Assembly: GCA_028571685.1 (NCBI GenBank)
Contig: CM053144.1
Coordinates: forward strand, 99,788,171-99,852,170
DNA: 64,000 nucleotides
Reading direction: 5' to 3'
Source of the DNA: Heterohyrax brucei
Lineage: Eukaryota > Chordata > Mammalia > Hyracoidea > Procaviidae
Under the pieces are notes generated by a model. It had not been told where the DNA came from, ran no database searches, and worked only from the letters and a program-made list of their open reading frames with translations. Position numbers and translations under genes: made by a program. Below are positions 1-10,461 of the stretch, piece by piece (the first letter of the stretch is position 1; the number at the start of each line of letters is the position of its first letter).

Positions 1-811
1 AACTCAGCAGCAGTGGATGTGGTTTGGGGGTTTTGATTTTATATGGATATGGGAGATAGTTCATATAATTAATTGTTTAAAATAAAGATATGAAATGATT
101 GGGATCATAAAAGTGACTTGGATATAACTAGTCCGATTAAATGAATTGTTTACTTAATTAGCTTTTTTAAAACATGTTAATTTCATTTTGAAAGTACTTA
201 AAATTTATGAGTACTTGAGGATTTTCCAAGAGTAATTTAGGGGAAATAATCTAGTTATTATCACATGAGTAAATATCTAGAAAGCAACTTCTTAAATATG
301 GTACTGTCTAGAAAAATACTGTTACCAGCTTCATCTAAGAAAACCTGCTTTGTCCTAAAATACTGATCTTTATTTTTATAGTGCTGTTTGATAAGGGACC
401 CAAAACAGAGGATATCCATTCCTGAGCTCTTGGTACATCCATATGTTCAAATTCAAACTCATCCAGGTGTGTCTTCTTTTTTTAAAAAAAAAAAAAATCT
501 GTTTATTGCTAGAATCTAATGTAAACAGCCTTTTAACTATGACTGAAACAGAATCTGAAATGGTAACTCTTGTCCAGCCTGCCTCTTCCCTTAAAGGAGT
601 TCTTGTTAAATTAAATAGCAAAGTAAATGAAATTGCCTTTCTATACTTACTAGTATTTATTTTTACTTATTGTAGCTCTGGGGCTGTCATCAGTGATAAA
701 TTACAATAATGCTAGTATTGTGCTATTAATCAGAATGTGTATTTGTATACTTACATGCAGCCTTATTTTCTTATTAGTACCAGTGTGTTATTTAGTATGT
801 TTATCTTACAG
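1..811 (+). other. Intron or upstream sequence of the left-edge gene
   Basis: This AT-rich stretch lies directly upstream of the first exon I can support and ends in a pyrimidine-containing tract and 'cttacag' acceptor. I see no coding exon in it. An open frame at 443-709 has no splice sites matching the downstream frame and runs through poly-A and low-complexity codons, so I do not count it. I infer intron because the exon at 812 begins in mid-codon and therefore needs an upstream exon. Confidence 0.5.
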
Positions 812-909
812 GTAACCAGGTGGGTAAGGGAACTACTGAAGAAATGAAACATGTTCTGAGCCAACTTGTTGGTCTGAATTCTCCTAACTCCATTTTGAAA
901 GCTGCTAGG
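812..909 (+). CDS. Penultimate coding exon of an unrecognised gene
   Basis: A 98-nt exon bounded by an acceptor ('atcttacag' before 812) and a strong donor ('gctagg|gtaagta' at 909/910). It starts with the last two bases of a codon whose first base comes from an upstream exon, then reads 32 codons in frame containing [18 protein letters not shown] and ending SILKAAR. The donor lies between codons and joins in frame to the exon at 2140. The residues are polar and helix-favouring with hydrophobic spacing, which suggests an amphipathic or coiled-coil segment; I do not recognise the protein. The call rests on splice sites plus an in-frame partner exon, stop and poly(A) signal. A pseudogene is unlikely because the introns are retained, but expression cannot be judged from sequence. 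Confidence 0.6.
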
Positions 910-2139
910 GTAAGTATGCTTTTTCTATATTTGCATAATTTTCATCATTTTATATAGTTTAGTGCATTAAACACTTAAAGATAGGTAATCCAAAGAAAAG
1001 TTGGTCCATTTGTCTGATGAATTATGAAATATATTTCTACATTTAAATGCTTAACATATGCTTTTTTAACAAATAAATTTACTTGTTTTACATTCTTACT
1101 GTATAAAACAGCACAGTTGTGACTGAATTGTTACATAAAGTGTAACATAAGATTGCTGTCTTTGAATTTATTCTAAGTGGAATAAAATAAATTTAAAAGC
1201 ATGATCTTTTAAAACAAGTCTTAACACACCTTTTGGATTCATTCCTTCTACTCAGCTTGTTTCTTAAACCGTCTTACAGAAATCACAGGATTTGTCACGT
1301 GTAATGATGATGTCTGTGAAGTTGTACATAGCATTTAATACATTTTCAAACAAAATGTGTCAAGCCTTTCAGCCTTCCAGTGCTTCTTTATATCTAAACC
1401 ATGATTTTCAGACCTTATTAAACATTTAGTCATTTCTAGAACTCTGTGAATATCGCTGGTTTACCTAACTGAGCCATTAGCTAATTATAACTCAGCTATA
1501 TCATTATTATAAAGTAATGGGAGCTCAAACTAAAAACTTGCTAGCTCTCTGTGTAGGGGTAAAGCCAGTCTAGGATATCAGAACTCAGGCACATTTCTGA
1601 AGTTAGCTCTATACTTAACATCTTCATGTTTTAAATCCCTAACAGTGTATTGTTTAAATCCCTTTATAAATAAAATTCAGGTTGATCAGTCGCTTTTGAG
1701 GGCAAAAATGTCCGTCATCCTCATAAATTAGATGTGGGCTGAATTTTAGATCTTTTTAAATGCATAGGTTTTAGTATACTTAATTATGCTGTTTGTGTAT
1801 TTTTAAAGTCTACTGTTCATTATCATTTGAAAGTATAAAGTTTCCTAATGATTGTGTTGTATACTGTACAAATTTATCTAAGACACTCTTGATTTAAGAA
1901 AAGGCAAAGGAGACCCAGAAGGCTTTGGAGGTTCATATGCATATTTGTTAATGGCTGTGTTACATTTCTCTAATAGAGAAATCAGGCTGGGTGTTTAAAA
2001 TTATCTCCACTCAGTCTCAGTTGTAATAACAAAGGAAAAATAAATGTATTATATTTAGAATATGTAGTTACCTTTACTAATCACATAATTCATCAGATTT
2101 AAAAAATTGTAAAACAGATTTGTGTGTTTTTAATTTCAG
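910..2139 (+). other. Last intron of the left-edge gene
   Basis: About 1.23 kb of AT-rich sequence from the donor 'gtaagtatg' to the acceptor 'ttaatttcag'. It contains no obvious SINE, L1 or RTE insertion, in contrast to the rest of the window, and I see no RNA gene in it. Confidence 0.55.
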
Positions 2140-2226
2140 ACTTTGTATGAGCAGTACAGCAGTGGTGAAAATCATGATTTTTCTTCATCATCCAATCCTG
2201 TTGAAAATAAGTGGGGTAAAAAATGA
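2140..2226 (+). CDS. Terminal coding exon of an unrecognised gene (C-terminus and stop)
   Basis: After the acceptor 'taatttcag' the exon opens in the frame left by the 812-909 exon. It reads 28 residues, beginning TLYEQYSSGENHDFSS and ending in a basic KWGKK, then TGA at 2224-2226. The segment is serine/asparagine-rich and polar, typical of a disordered C-terminal tail. A 3' UTR and poly(A) signal follow, so this is the last exon. I do not recognise the family. A protein search with the 60-residue join of the two exons would settle identity. Confidence 0.6.
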   Translation, partial: TLYEQYSSGENHDFSSSSNPVENKWGKK

Positions 2227-2550
2227 TTTACAGCTACCCATAGACTGTCAGATGACATCTGTAAAGTATGTTGGATGATTGTACTCTTGACTGTCTTTGG
2301 AAATCTACTCCTGAAGACTGCTTCACTCTGAAATGCTTCCAGCAGAAAAATTCAGTAGATTATCCCCAAAAGAAGACTGTAAAAATGACAACCACTAATG
2401 GCACTGTATATATTATATTGTAGAATTGTTTTTCTCTGTTCTATGCTTTGCTGTAAATATGATCTATTTATCAGTTTACATTTGTAACAGTGGGGACAAC
2501 TGAAATATATTCTGAAGAACTATGTAAATAAAATGTACCATAAAATGACA
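2227..2550 (+). other. 3' UTR of the left-edge gene
   Basis: This non-coding stretch follows the TGA stop and ends roughly 20 bases after a consensus poly(A) signal. It is AT-rich and free of transposable elements that I can recognise. The cleavage point is inferred from the usual 10-30-base spacing. Confidence 0.5.
2527..2532 (+). terminator. AATAAA polyadenylation signal
   Basis: A canonical hexamer in 'gtaaataaaatgtacc', about 300 bases after the stop codon. It is the first convincing signal downstream of the coding exon. Similar A/T runs occur later (for example near 3435-3495), so alternative longer 3' ends are possible. Confidence 0.55.
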
Positions 2551-4418
2551 CTAAAATTTCAAAGCTGTAGAATTATTTCCTAAAAGCAAATGTTGTTAGC
2601 TTGGCTGTTTCAGTTTACCTTTTCACAGTATATACTGTTTTAGTATTTAGAGAATCATTTTGGATTTTGTGGTGGAAGTTGTATAGAGCTTGCCCTTATT
2701 GTGTGATTTGTTTGGTAATGGGTAATTACAAATGTGACTCCACAGTCTTTTGACTAAATCTCATGAGTTAGTTAACAGTAACACCATATAGTATTGTTTT
2801 TTGTGAATTTTAACTGGGGTTATTGGTTTTCGGGATTATTAGTTTTAAGTTAATGTCATACAGTACATAACTGGCCTTCTTCAAGTTAAAGCTGTAGTTC
2901 TGCAAATCAGCTCATGAAGAAAACCTGGAAGTCAGAAATGTATCCCAAATGTACTCCTTAAAAAAAAAATGCATTTAAAATAATAATAATCTTGAAATGT
3001 ACTGTATATAAAACCTGTTTTTGAATGCTTGTCATGTTAAGAGTTGGAAGACAACATTTAAAAGATGTATCTGTCACCTCAAAATAGTACTTGTGGGGTT
3101 AGAGTAAATAACTCAGTCTTTAAATATCACTCTAAAAATGCAGTTATTTCCTTTGGAATTAAGCAACTGAGAACTCTTACCTGGATTTACACATTTATCT
3201 TGGAAATCTTAATGTAGATGGACTCTGCTGCTTCCTAACATGGAGCAAGTTACAGAAAGTATCTGAGATACCAAATCAAATTTAAGTGTCATATCAGTAT
3301 TCTATTAGTTTGATAGTCTTTACAGTAAATAATCTTATATACACACTGAATTTCAGAGGCTAGTTATTTGCTGGTATTTGGTAAAAAATTTAATTGTCAA
3401 CTTGATGTGCCCCTCTGCTCTGCTATACCTAGGCTAAATAAAAGAGTATTCTTTGATAGGCTTTTCTGAATGTTTAACATTTTTCCTCTAAATAAAATAC
3501 ATGTTAGTGAGTGGTTAAACAGTGTGCCTGGGTGAGAGAACACTGGAAGATTCAGTTTTAATCTCAACATTTTATCTGGCAAGCTTTTGGGGCTTGGCAA
3601 ACAACTAAATATCTTGGGGACATGTTTTCCTTTATTAGTAAAATTAGAAGAATAGATTAGAAGAATGTACTGAATGATCTCCTAGGTCTGCTTTCAGTCT
3701 TAGGTCAGTGAAATCCTATGTGAAATACAAGTTTAGATAAGGAATAGTTAATTAACATAGGAAGAAAGGGGAAGAAATCCTCACACTGTAAAATTTTCCT
3801 ACATGTGTCCAAATCTAGGAAGCTGAAGTTTTCTTGTTCGAGAAATCCTAGAAGAGTACAGGAGAGGCCCTCTTTCCTCTAGTTTTAGATAAATCCTATG
3901 CCCAGCATAGTTTCCACAATTTCTAGATTGAGTATGCTTCTGCACTTGTGAAAAGAAGAACTGTACAAGTACTAGAGTGATGTCTTACTGATCATTTCAC
4001 ATTCAGTGAACTGGCTGAATGAAACTGTGACCAAAATGATGTAAAGAATATGTAAGCCTTCAAATAAGAATGCACTGCTGTGACCTGTTCGTTTCATCTT
4101 GAATTTTGAGTTTGCTGGGTGGTTCCTTTTTTTCCCCTCCTTTATTCGGTGAGATGAACTTGTGGGTGAAAAGTCCTAACATTGAGTTTCTACCAGAAAT
4201 TGGGTCAAGTCCTTAGGTACTGTGATGAGTAAAGTCAGTTCTATTTTCCAGGAGAGTGCCATCAGTACTCATTTCCTTCAGCTCTCATCCTGTCTCAGGG
4301 CTTTAAAGACCACATACTTGTTGATAATTCCCCTGCTTACATCACTAGCCTAGATTTCATCTTTTTCATAAACTCGAGACAGATGTATTCAGTTGGCTAC
4401 TCGGATATCTCATTAAAC
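2551..4418. other. Intergenic DNA with no recognised gene or repeat
   Basis: AT-rich sequence with no convincing coding exon, RNA gene or young transposable element. The minus-strand open frame at 3397-3600 has no family resemblance or supporting signals. Alternative 3' UTR extensions of the upstream gene could occupy the first part. Confidence 0.5.
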
Positions 4419-4625
4419 CAAAAAAAGAACCAAACCAGTTGCTGTTGCATCAGTTAGATTCGTGGTGACCACATGTGTTTCAAAGTAGAACTGTGCTCTG
4501 CATGTTTTCAATGACTGGACCTTGAGAAGTAGAGCTCCAGAACTTTCTTCCAACGTGTGTCTGGGTGGCATTCAAAGAGTCAACCTTTTGATTAATAGCT
4601 GAATACTTAACTGTTTTTGTTACCT
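4419..4625 (-). repeat. AfroSINE, long variant, antisense
   Basis: On the plus strand this reads from the SINE tail ('gaaccaaaccagttgctgt') to the tRNA-like head ('gctgaatacttaactgtt'). The middle carries the long-variant block seen also at 7243-7450 and 52713-52938: 'gtagaactgtgctc', then 'ccagaactttcttcca' and 'gtgtctgggtgg'. It is diverged, which implies an old copy. Confidence 0.75.
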
Positions 4626-4726
4626 GGGGGCTTGGATGTCTCATGTTCATCTCAGACACATTTGCAAAACAAAACTCATGTCAAAACCTGCCATCCTCAT
4701 AACCTTCAACATTTAGCTAATAATAA

Positions 4727-5235
4727 TTCTGTTTTTCCTGTTGCTCAGGCCTAAAACCTTGGAATCCTTGTAGCTCACACCCATCCTTCAGAAAATAGGT
4801 TGGCTCTGTTTTCAGAATAAATCCACAGTCCAGCTACTTCTTGCCACTTTACTTCTACCCACCTGTTCTAGGATCATCTTTCACCTGGATTACTGTAACA
4901 GCTTCCTAACAGGTCTCCCCATTTCTACATTTATAACCTATTTTCAACGTGATATCCTTACTGATCATTTTAAAACAAGTCAGTCTTCTCACAGCATTAC
5001 AAAGGCTCTACACTGTGACTGAAAGTCAACTTTTCTGTATAATGTCCTACAAAGCTCTACATGATCTAGGCTCCTGCTGTCTCTCCGACCTCATTGTCTA
5101 CTCCAGCCCTGGTCCTCTTTACTCGAGCCACACCCACCGCCGTGCTTTTCCTCAGACAACTACCACCCTAGACCCTTTAGTACTAGTTGTTGTGTCCACA
5201 TGGCATGCTCTTCTCTTACTTCATGTCTTTGCTCT
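4727..5235 (+). repeat. L2 LINE 3' fragment
   Basis: Contains the recognisable L2 3' region: 'tacaaagctctacatgat', 'ctgtctctccgacctcat' and 'tactccagccctggtcctc', followed by 'catggcatgctcttct'. The open frame at 4949-5314 is a fortuitous read through this fossil, not a gene. L2 died out early in mammalian history, so the surrounding DNA is old. Confidence 0.75.
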
Positions 5236-5427
5236 AACAGCTGAATGTCAAAGAATTCGTGAGAATGAGGTTGAAAGGAGTGACAGTGCAAAAAGAAGAA
5301 ATGTGTGCAACTGAGTTTTGAGGGATGACTAGTGAAGGGGCAGTTACGCTAAAGGGGCCGGATCACGGAGCTCCTGTGGACCACAGCGGGGAGCTCGGAA
5401 TCAATCATGGAAAGGTTTGTTACAGCT

Positions 5428-5622
5428 GTGTGCTGCCGAGTTGTTTCTGAAACCGTAGTGACCCTACAGGACAGAGAACTACCCCCGTGGGGTTTCCCAA
5501 GCTGTAATCTTTGTGGGAGCGAATCGCCAAGTTTTTGTCTCTCCCAGAGCAGCTTATGGGTTCAAGCTCCACCTTTCTGTGGGTAGCTGAGCACTTAACT
5601 GTTGTGCCACCAGCTGTCTGTA
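5428..5622 (-). repeat. AfroSINE, third variant, antisense
   Basis: The plus strand shows tail to head: 'gtgaccctacaggacag', then the variant-specific block 'gctgtaatctttgtggga', 'tctctcccagagcagctt', then 'aactgttgtgccaccag'. The same block appears in sense at 38410-38605. The 85 bases upstream (5340-5427) are GC-richer and unassigned. Confidence 0.7.
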
Positions 5623-5639
5623 ATGTGGAAGAAATTTGG

Positions 5640-6912
5640 AAGTAAGAATCACAGTTAAAACTCTTGCAGTAATCCAGGTGAGAGGCCAGGTGGGCCTGCA
5701 CTGAGCCATGTCTATGGGCTAGAGGTGAGGTCATGTTCAAAAGATACTTAGTAGGTGTCATGAACAGGTGCAGGTACCCACTGGAGGTATGGGGGAAGGA
5801 AAAAGAAAATAAAGGTTCTGGGTTGAGTGATTAGAGAATGATGGTGCCCGTAAGTCTGAGACACAGTGGAGATGAAAGACTTTTGGGTCAAAGATGGCTA
5901 ATTCAGTTTCGACATGGTGAGTTGAGATTGTTGATAAGATCAACATGTTTGTTGAAATGAGTCTAGGAGTCAAGACTAGGTCTTGATCTGCTTTGCATAT
6001 TCATTTTCTCTGAATGTTTTAGTTACATGTACAGATATATCCCTCCCTTTTTGCTTAAGAAAGAGATACATTTTTTTTTACAATGGAGTCTAAAGGGCAT
6101 TGTAGACATAACAAAATTTACCTGGCTGGTTGGTGTTTAAGTGCTTTGGATTTGATCTTTTTTTTTTTTTTTCTGCTAGAAAGATGTGAACATAGGGTAT
6201 AGGTTGATGGAAGAATCCTTTGGAGAAAGAGGTTGAAGATTTAGGAGAGTGGGTTATAAAATGAAGCCAGGGAGAGGATTGGCTTTGAACAAGGGAGAGA
6301 ACTTCTCTTGCAAGACTCAGAGTAAGGATGGTAAGGTAGAGATGCCTCAACAAGTGTGAAGTGAGAAGTTGTGGGAGTTTAGGACTTGGTTACCACAACT
6401 TTCTCTGTGAAGTGGGACACAACCCCATCTGTTGACTGAGAGTGAGGAGGTGGAAGCAGGCTTGAGAGAGGAGACAGTTGATTGTGGCTCCTACGGGAAG
6501 AGGTAGAAAACTAACCATGGCTGAATGAGTAGGGTGAGTGATCCCACAATGCAGGAGCAGAGAGGTTCAGGCTGTCCTGGCCCTCTAATAACAATTTTAG
6601 ACAGTAGAGTCTTAAGGAACAGTAATAAAACTGCCTAAGTAGGAGCCACCTGAAACTCCCAGGGATCTGCTCCTTTTTCTAGCCAGCTTAGAATAACCAC
6701 CACAGCCGGAGCAAAACTTTCCCACCTGGGCTTCTCAAGGGAAGTCAGGGCTCTATACTATCACGTGTCATCCATGGAGGCTGGGGGAAGAGAGACTGAA
6801 ATGCCCTTTAGTTCTTTCATGAGATTGCTCTTGAACAGTAGTTTCTTTTTCCATATAACTCAACTATTTACTGCTTTCTGTAATGTTTTCTCATAAAGAC
6901 TTGGATATAAAA
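5640..6912. other. Probable ancient interspersed repeat plus unassigned DNA
   Basis: Purine-rich phrases such as 'gtaatccaggtgagaggc' and 'gactttggtcaa'-like runs recall a common mammalian interspersed repeat whose class I cannot name. No coding exon is supportable; the minus-strand open frames at 5420-5761, 5758-5973 and 6090-6353 lack any recognisable family. From about 6600 to 6900 I see nothing specific. Confidence 0.35.
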
Positions 6913-6947
6913 GCCAAGTGCCGTCGAGTCGGATCCGACTCATGGCG
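6913..6947 (-). repeat. Tail-only mini-insertion, antisense
   Basis: A 35-base block that is the reverse complement of a SINE/RTE-style tail ending 'ggcacttggc'. It contains a perfect 16-bp palindrome at 6926-6941 (GAGTCGGATCCGACTC). No SINE body is attached on either side, and no clear target-site duplication is seen here. See the matching copies at 23879, 54201 and 60518. Confidence 0.6.
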
Positions 6948-7242
6948 TTAGTAAGCTGACACTATACAAGTGTCTAAATCTAATGAATGCCACATGTATT
7001 TCAATTTTCAGCCTCACATTGGTCCCACAAATCTTTATTTCTTAGGTACCTATTTACCAACAAACTAGACTCTGGTACAAAATAAACTCTTATCTTTTCT
7101 ATTGTGTGATACTTAATGGTTGCCAAATTAATTTAAAAAATATAAAAAATAATTTAATTTGCAAAATAACCATACATGCCTACCTGGGAAATACTCCCAC
7201 TCCCATTTTACCATCATACCTAACTCCAGGTATGTGGCAACA

Positions 7243-7450
7243 ACAGACCTTGGCATTTTGTACCTGTACCAGCTGGCATTGTCAGTTCCAGCTCATGGCA
7301 AAACCACATGTGCCAGAGAGAAACTGCACTCCACAGGGTTTTCAGTGGGTGATATTTTAGAAGTAGATCACCAGAACTTTCTTCCAAAGTGCCTCTGGGT
7401 TGGACTCAAACCAGAAACCTTTCAGTTAGCAGCCCCATACTGACAATCAA
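7243..7450 (-). repeat. AfroSINE, long variant, antisense
   Basis: Tail to head on the plus strand: 'gttccagctcatggca', 'gaaactgcactccacagg', 'agtagatcaccagaac', 'gtgcctctgggttgg', 'ttcagttagcagcc'. Open frames across it (7106-7443) are chance. Confidence 0.7.
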
Positions 7451-7462
7451 AAATATCAGCCA

Positions 7463-7545
7463 CTGAAAACTCAATGGAGTACAATTCTTTTCTGACACAT
7501 GGAGTCACCATGAATCAGAACTGACATGGCAACTGGCATGGTTTT
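7463..7545 (+). repeat. AfroSINE tail fragment, sense
   Basis: Retains only the 3' half of the SINE: 'actgaaaactcaatggag', 'gagtcaccatgaatcaga', then 'ctggcatggttttt'. It lies head-on to the antisense copy just upstream, so the two form an imperfect inverted pair. Confidence 0.6.
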
Positions 7546-8127
7546 TTTGTTTGCAGTATCGCCTGCCACAACCTCCAAACTGTTCCTACCCCCTGCCCTC
7601 ACTAGAGTGCTAGACTACTCACTGGAATCCCCGATGCTAGCCGGCGCCACCTCAAACCAAGTACACGAGAACAGCTCCTGCACCACCCCGGAGAGTGAGC
7701 ATACCCATGGCATGTTTCACCTTGGAGAGCACTAGCTAGAGAAAAAACCAGCACAGGCCACAGGATTCCAGGTGTTCGAAAGTAAAAGATCTGATCAATA
7801 AATCAGTTATATTTCAAAATGTTTTTATTGGTTAGAGAAAAAAAACTGTTCTTAAACAAGGAGCAGCCCTTGAAGAGATATGCCTGTCACATCGCAATTG
7901 CCATCAGCTTATATACAATACGAACTGTTAGGAAACTTCCCAAAAGGGAAATTTATAAAATTATTTGTTGACATTCACTTAATTGGAAGAAGGCATCCTG
8001 AGTTAGTTTCTTAAGTTTGTGCATGGGCATTCTATAAGTGATTTATGGCACATCTAAATTTTTAAACTGATGAAGAATAAGAATTCTCGGTCTGTTAAAA
8101 TAAAAGCAAAGAGGTTTATTGAGAGCG
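7546..8127. other. Unassigned DNA with a GC-rich, CpG-containing patch
   Basis: Positions 7560-7740 are markedly more GC-rich than the neighbourhood ('ctagccggcgccacctca', 'caccaccccggagagtg'). An open frame at 7526-7735 covers it but has no recognisable product. It may be an LTR fragment or processed-gene remnant; I cannot tell which. Confidence 0.3.
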
Positions 8128-8139
8128 ATACAATTCTGG

Positions 8140-8302
8140 AAACCCTGGTGGCGTAGTGGTTAAGTGCTACAGCTGCTAACCAAAAAGTTGGCAGCTCAAA
8201 TCTGTCAGATGCTTCTTGTAAATTCTATGAGGCAGTTCTGTTCAACAGGGTTGCTGTGAGTCAGAATTGACTTGACGGCAGCAGGTTTGATTTAGGTTTT
8301 TA
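8140..8302 (+). repeat. AfroSINE, sense, with 12-bp TSD
   Basis: A complete copy: head 'aaaccctggtggcgtagtgg', tRNA-like A- and B-box region 'gtggttaagtgctac' and 'ggcagctcaaatc', tail 'gtgagtcagaattgactt' and a T-rich 3' end. It is flanked by a perfect duplication ATACAATTCTGG at 8128-8139 and 8303-8314. Removal restores one continuous sequence, which proves retroposition. Confidence 0.9.
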
Positions 8303-8434
8303 ATACAATTCTGGTACTAGGGAAACAGCGCCAAGAAGAATTCACTAAGTGCTCCAGCATTCTGAGGGAGAGGTGAGCTTTTCATGTGGTAAACAAGGGA
8401 GGTAAATGTGTGATAGCGCGTGACTATCAGTAAA

Positions 8435-8591
8435 GTGGCCAGTTATTAAGAGGTACCTGCTGTTTAACAAAAAAAGTTGAAAGTTTGGCAGTGTAAATCA
8501 GCCAGCCACCCCTTGGAATCCCTATGGGACAGTTCACTCTGCCCTTTAGGATCGCTATGGTTGAAATGGAGATGGCAGTGGGTTTGGTTTT
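8435..8591 (+). repeat. AfroSINE, sense, with 10-bp TSD
   Basis: A diverged copy with 'gtttggcagtgtaaatc' and tail 'ggcagtgggtttggttttt'. The duplication TATCAGTAAA is perfect at 8425-8434 and 8592-8601. Together with the copy at 8140 it interrupts one older unassigned sequence running roughly 8085-8920. Confidence 0.85.
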
Positions 8592-8601
8592 TATCAGTAA
8601 A

Positions 8602-8929
8602 CTGAGGACGGGTGTGGAGAGACCATCAACATCATAACCTCTCTTAATGTTAGCAATCCAGGAAGGGGCAACAAGAGACCACCAAAGTCATTATCTCCCT
8701 TATCCTCAGCAAATTAGGAAAGGGCATCAAGAGCAAATGCCACATGCTTACCGCGTCCCATATTTGCTAAGAGTGCCGAAGCTCAGGGAATTGCCAGGCT
8801 ACAAGCTGAAGTTTGATTCAAAACAGAGCCTAGTTAACAATATGGAGCTTGGTTCACACTGGGGTTCACTGTCTTGGTCCAGTCAGGCCCCTCAGTTTGG
8901 AGTATGCCTGCACAAAAGTTTTCCCAAAA
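8602..8929. other. Unassigned DNA, possibly part of an old LTR
   Basis: When the two SINEs are removed, the sequence from about 8085 to 8920 reads as one block with LTR-like mixed composition ('acactggggttcactgtctt'). I see no diagnostic ends. The open frame at 8647-8949 has no recognisable product. Confidence 0.25.
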
Positions 8930-9063
8930 CTAGACCTGTTGCCATCTAGTCTATTCTGACTTACAGCAATCCCATAGGACAGAGTAGAACTGCCCCATAG
9001 GATCTGAACTGTACCTTTTCGGTTAACAGCTGTCTCTTAACTGTTGTACCACCAGGGCTCTTA
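8930..9063 (-). repeat. AfroSINE, antisense
   Basis: Reads 'ctgttgccatctagtcta', 'aggacagagtagaactgc', 'ttcggttaacagctg', 'ttgtaccaccagggctc' on the plus strand. It lacks part of the middle, so it is a short or internally deleted copy. Confidence 0.7.
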
Positions 9064-9544
9064 ACTGTCCCTAGAACTGTCTTTATCATGATTTTTTTAG
9101 TTTGTATGATGGGTTAAGTTTAAACAGGTGTCAGGGTCACTTTTTTTTTTCCTTTATAACACAGTTACCTGAAATGCAGTTTTAGAAGGAAAGACTCAGA
9201 GCACAACTTCCAGGTGGACACACCCCCTTGGGCATGAGGGCTCCTGGGCCTCTAAGGAGTAGCTAGAGAAGGGCAAGGCAGGGCCCTCTAAAGTGGGGTT
9301 TGACGAGCAGGGTGCCACGTGGGGCTGTAAGGATAGTATGAGCTTTAATTCACAAGTCTAGTTCAGAGGAAGAAATTAAATTCAAAGTATACACATAAAA
9401 GTAGAAAAAAACATAGAATTTTTCTATACCCTCTCAATTTGACTTTCCAAAGCACATTTTTGATTTTAAAATTCAGATGAAAAAATTATCTTTTACATGC
9501 TCACTACAACTAGTAAGATTTCAGCTACTTTTGCTGAAACAGGA
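9064..9544. other. Unassigned intergenic DNA
   Basis: I see no gene, RNA or clear repeat. The stretch 9180-9330 is moderately GC-rich and may be a fragment of an older element. Confidence 0.3.
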
Positions 9545-10143
9545 TGTCTTAGATATCTCATAGGGCTCTAACAGAAATAACACAGGTGTATGGCTTTTTA
9601 ACAGAAATTCATTCTCTCACAGTTTAGGATGCTGCATGTCTGAATTCACGATGCTTGCTTTATGGGAGGACTTTCTCTGTTGACTCTGGAGGAAGGTCTT
9701 TGTCTTTTCAGCTTGTTTGCTGGCTCCTTAGAGACCTCTATGTAGTAGCTTGGCATCAGTCTTCTCCCGAGTCTCTGCTTCTTTCTCTTGCTTGTTTAAT
9801 CTCTTTTTATATCTCAAAAGGGATTGCTGTAAGACACACCCTACAAGTACAGAATCCTCGAAAAAGAGAATGACCCTCAATAAAATGGATTGACCCAGTG
9901 GCTTTAACAATAGACTCAGGCATAAAAGTGATCATGAGGGTGACCAGGACGAGCCAGTGTTTCCTTCTGTAGTACATGGGGTTGCTCTGAGTTGGAAATG
10001 GTTCAATGGCCCCTAGCAGCTACACTGGTCATGTCTAATTACTGTAACAAAAGCAACCTATTAGCAAATAGGGTTACAGCCACAATCATAAATGTTAGGA
10101 TTTGTAGTACATATTTTTGGAAGACATGCTTCTATCCATAACA
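9545..10143 (-). mobile_element. MLT1-like (ERVL-MaLR) LTR, split by an RTE fragment
   Basis: Read on the plus strand it starts 'tgtcttagatatctca', includes 'ctaacagaaataacacag', 'ttctctcacagttta', 'gttgactctggaggaagg' and 'tttttatatctcaaa', and ends 'ctatccataaca'. This is the reverse complement of MaLR LTRs (TG...CA, with an AATAAA-type A-rich region in the true orientation). An RTE 3' piece at 9862-10026 interrupts it. Open frames at 9655-9910 are shadows of the LTR. Confidence 0.7.
9862..10026 (+). mobile_element. RTE LINE 3' end, sense
   Basis: Contains 'agaatgaccctcaataaa', 'tggattgacccagtggct', 'agactcaggcataaaag' and the final 'cagtgtttccttctgtag', the same order as the 3' end of the long RTE at 29600-34522. 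It is a 5'-truncated copy inserted in the MLT1-like LTR, so it post-dates that LTR. Confidence 0.75.
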
Positions 10144-10461
10144 CATAACATGTAGGGGCTGAAAGATTAGAAAAAAGATAAATGACAATATTTTATATCC
10201 ATTTGCAAATACCAACACGCTGCTTATAATTTTAGGGGCAAGTAAACTTAGTTTATTTTTAGCTCATTACCAGTGGATATAGATTGCAGACATGGTTTTT
10301 TATGGTTAAAAGTCATTGTTTTCATTCCTGCGGAAATCAATATTTGAGAAGACGTTAGATTAAATGTGGCTATGTAAATTGCTTGATTGCACCACATCCC
10401 TGAGGCCTGCCCAGAACTACACTTTCCAAGTTCCGACTTAAAGTACCCAGACCCACCTAGA

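Noticed and set aside
443-709. Plus-strand open frame near the left-edge gene
   Set aside because: It crosses a poly-A run and an apparent intron, has no matching splice frame with the exon at 812, and shows no protein-like pattern.
3397-3600. Minus-strand open frame in the intergenic region
   Set aside because: Short, no recognisable motif, no promoter or splice support.
4949-5314. 121-residue plus-strand open frame
   Set aside because: It lies almost entirely inside an L2 LINE fragment.
5420-6353. Three minus-strand open frames that might form a gene
   Set aside because: They are in different frames without splice sites; the first covers an AfroSINE and the others an old repeat-like region.
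8140-8302. tRNA gene in the SINE heads
   Set aside because: A- and B-box-like segments are present but no cloverleaf or acceptor pairing can be drawn; they are SINE heads repeated across the window.
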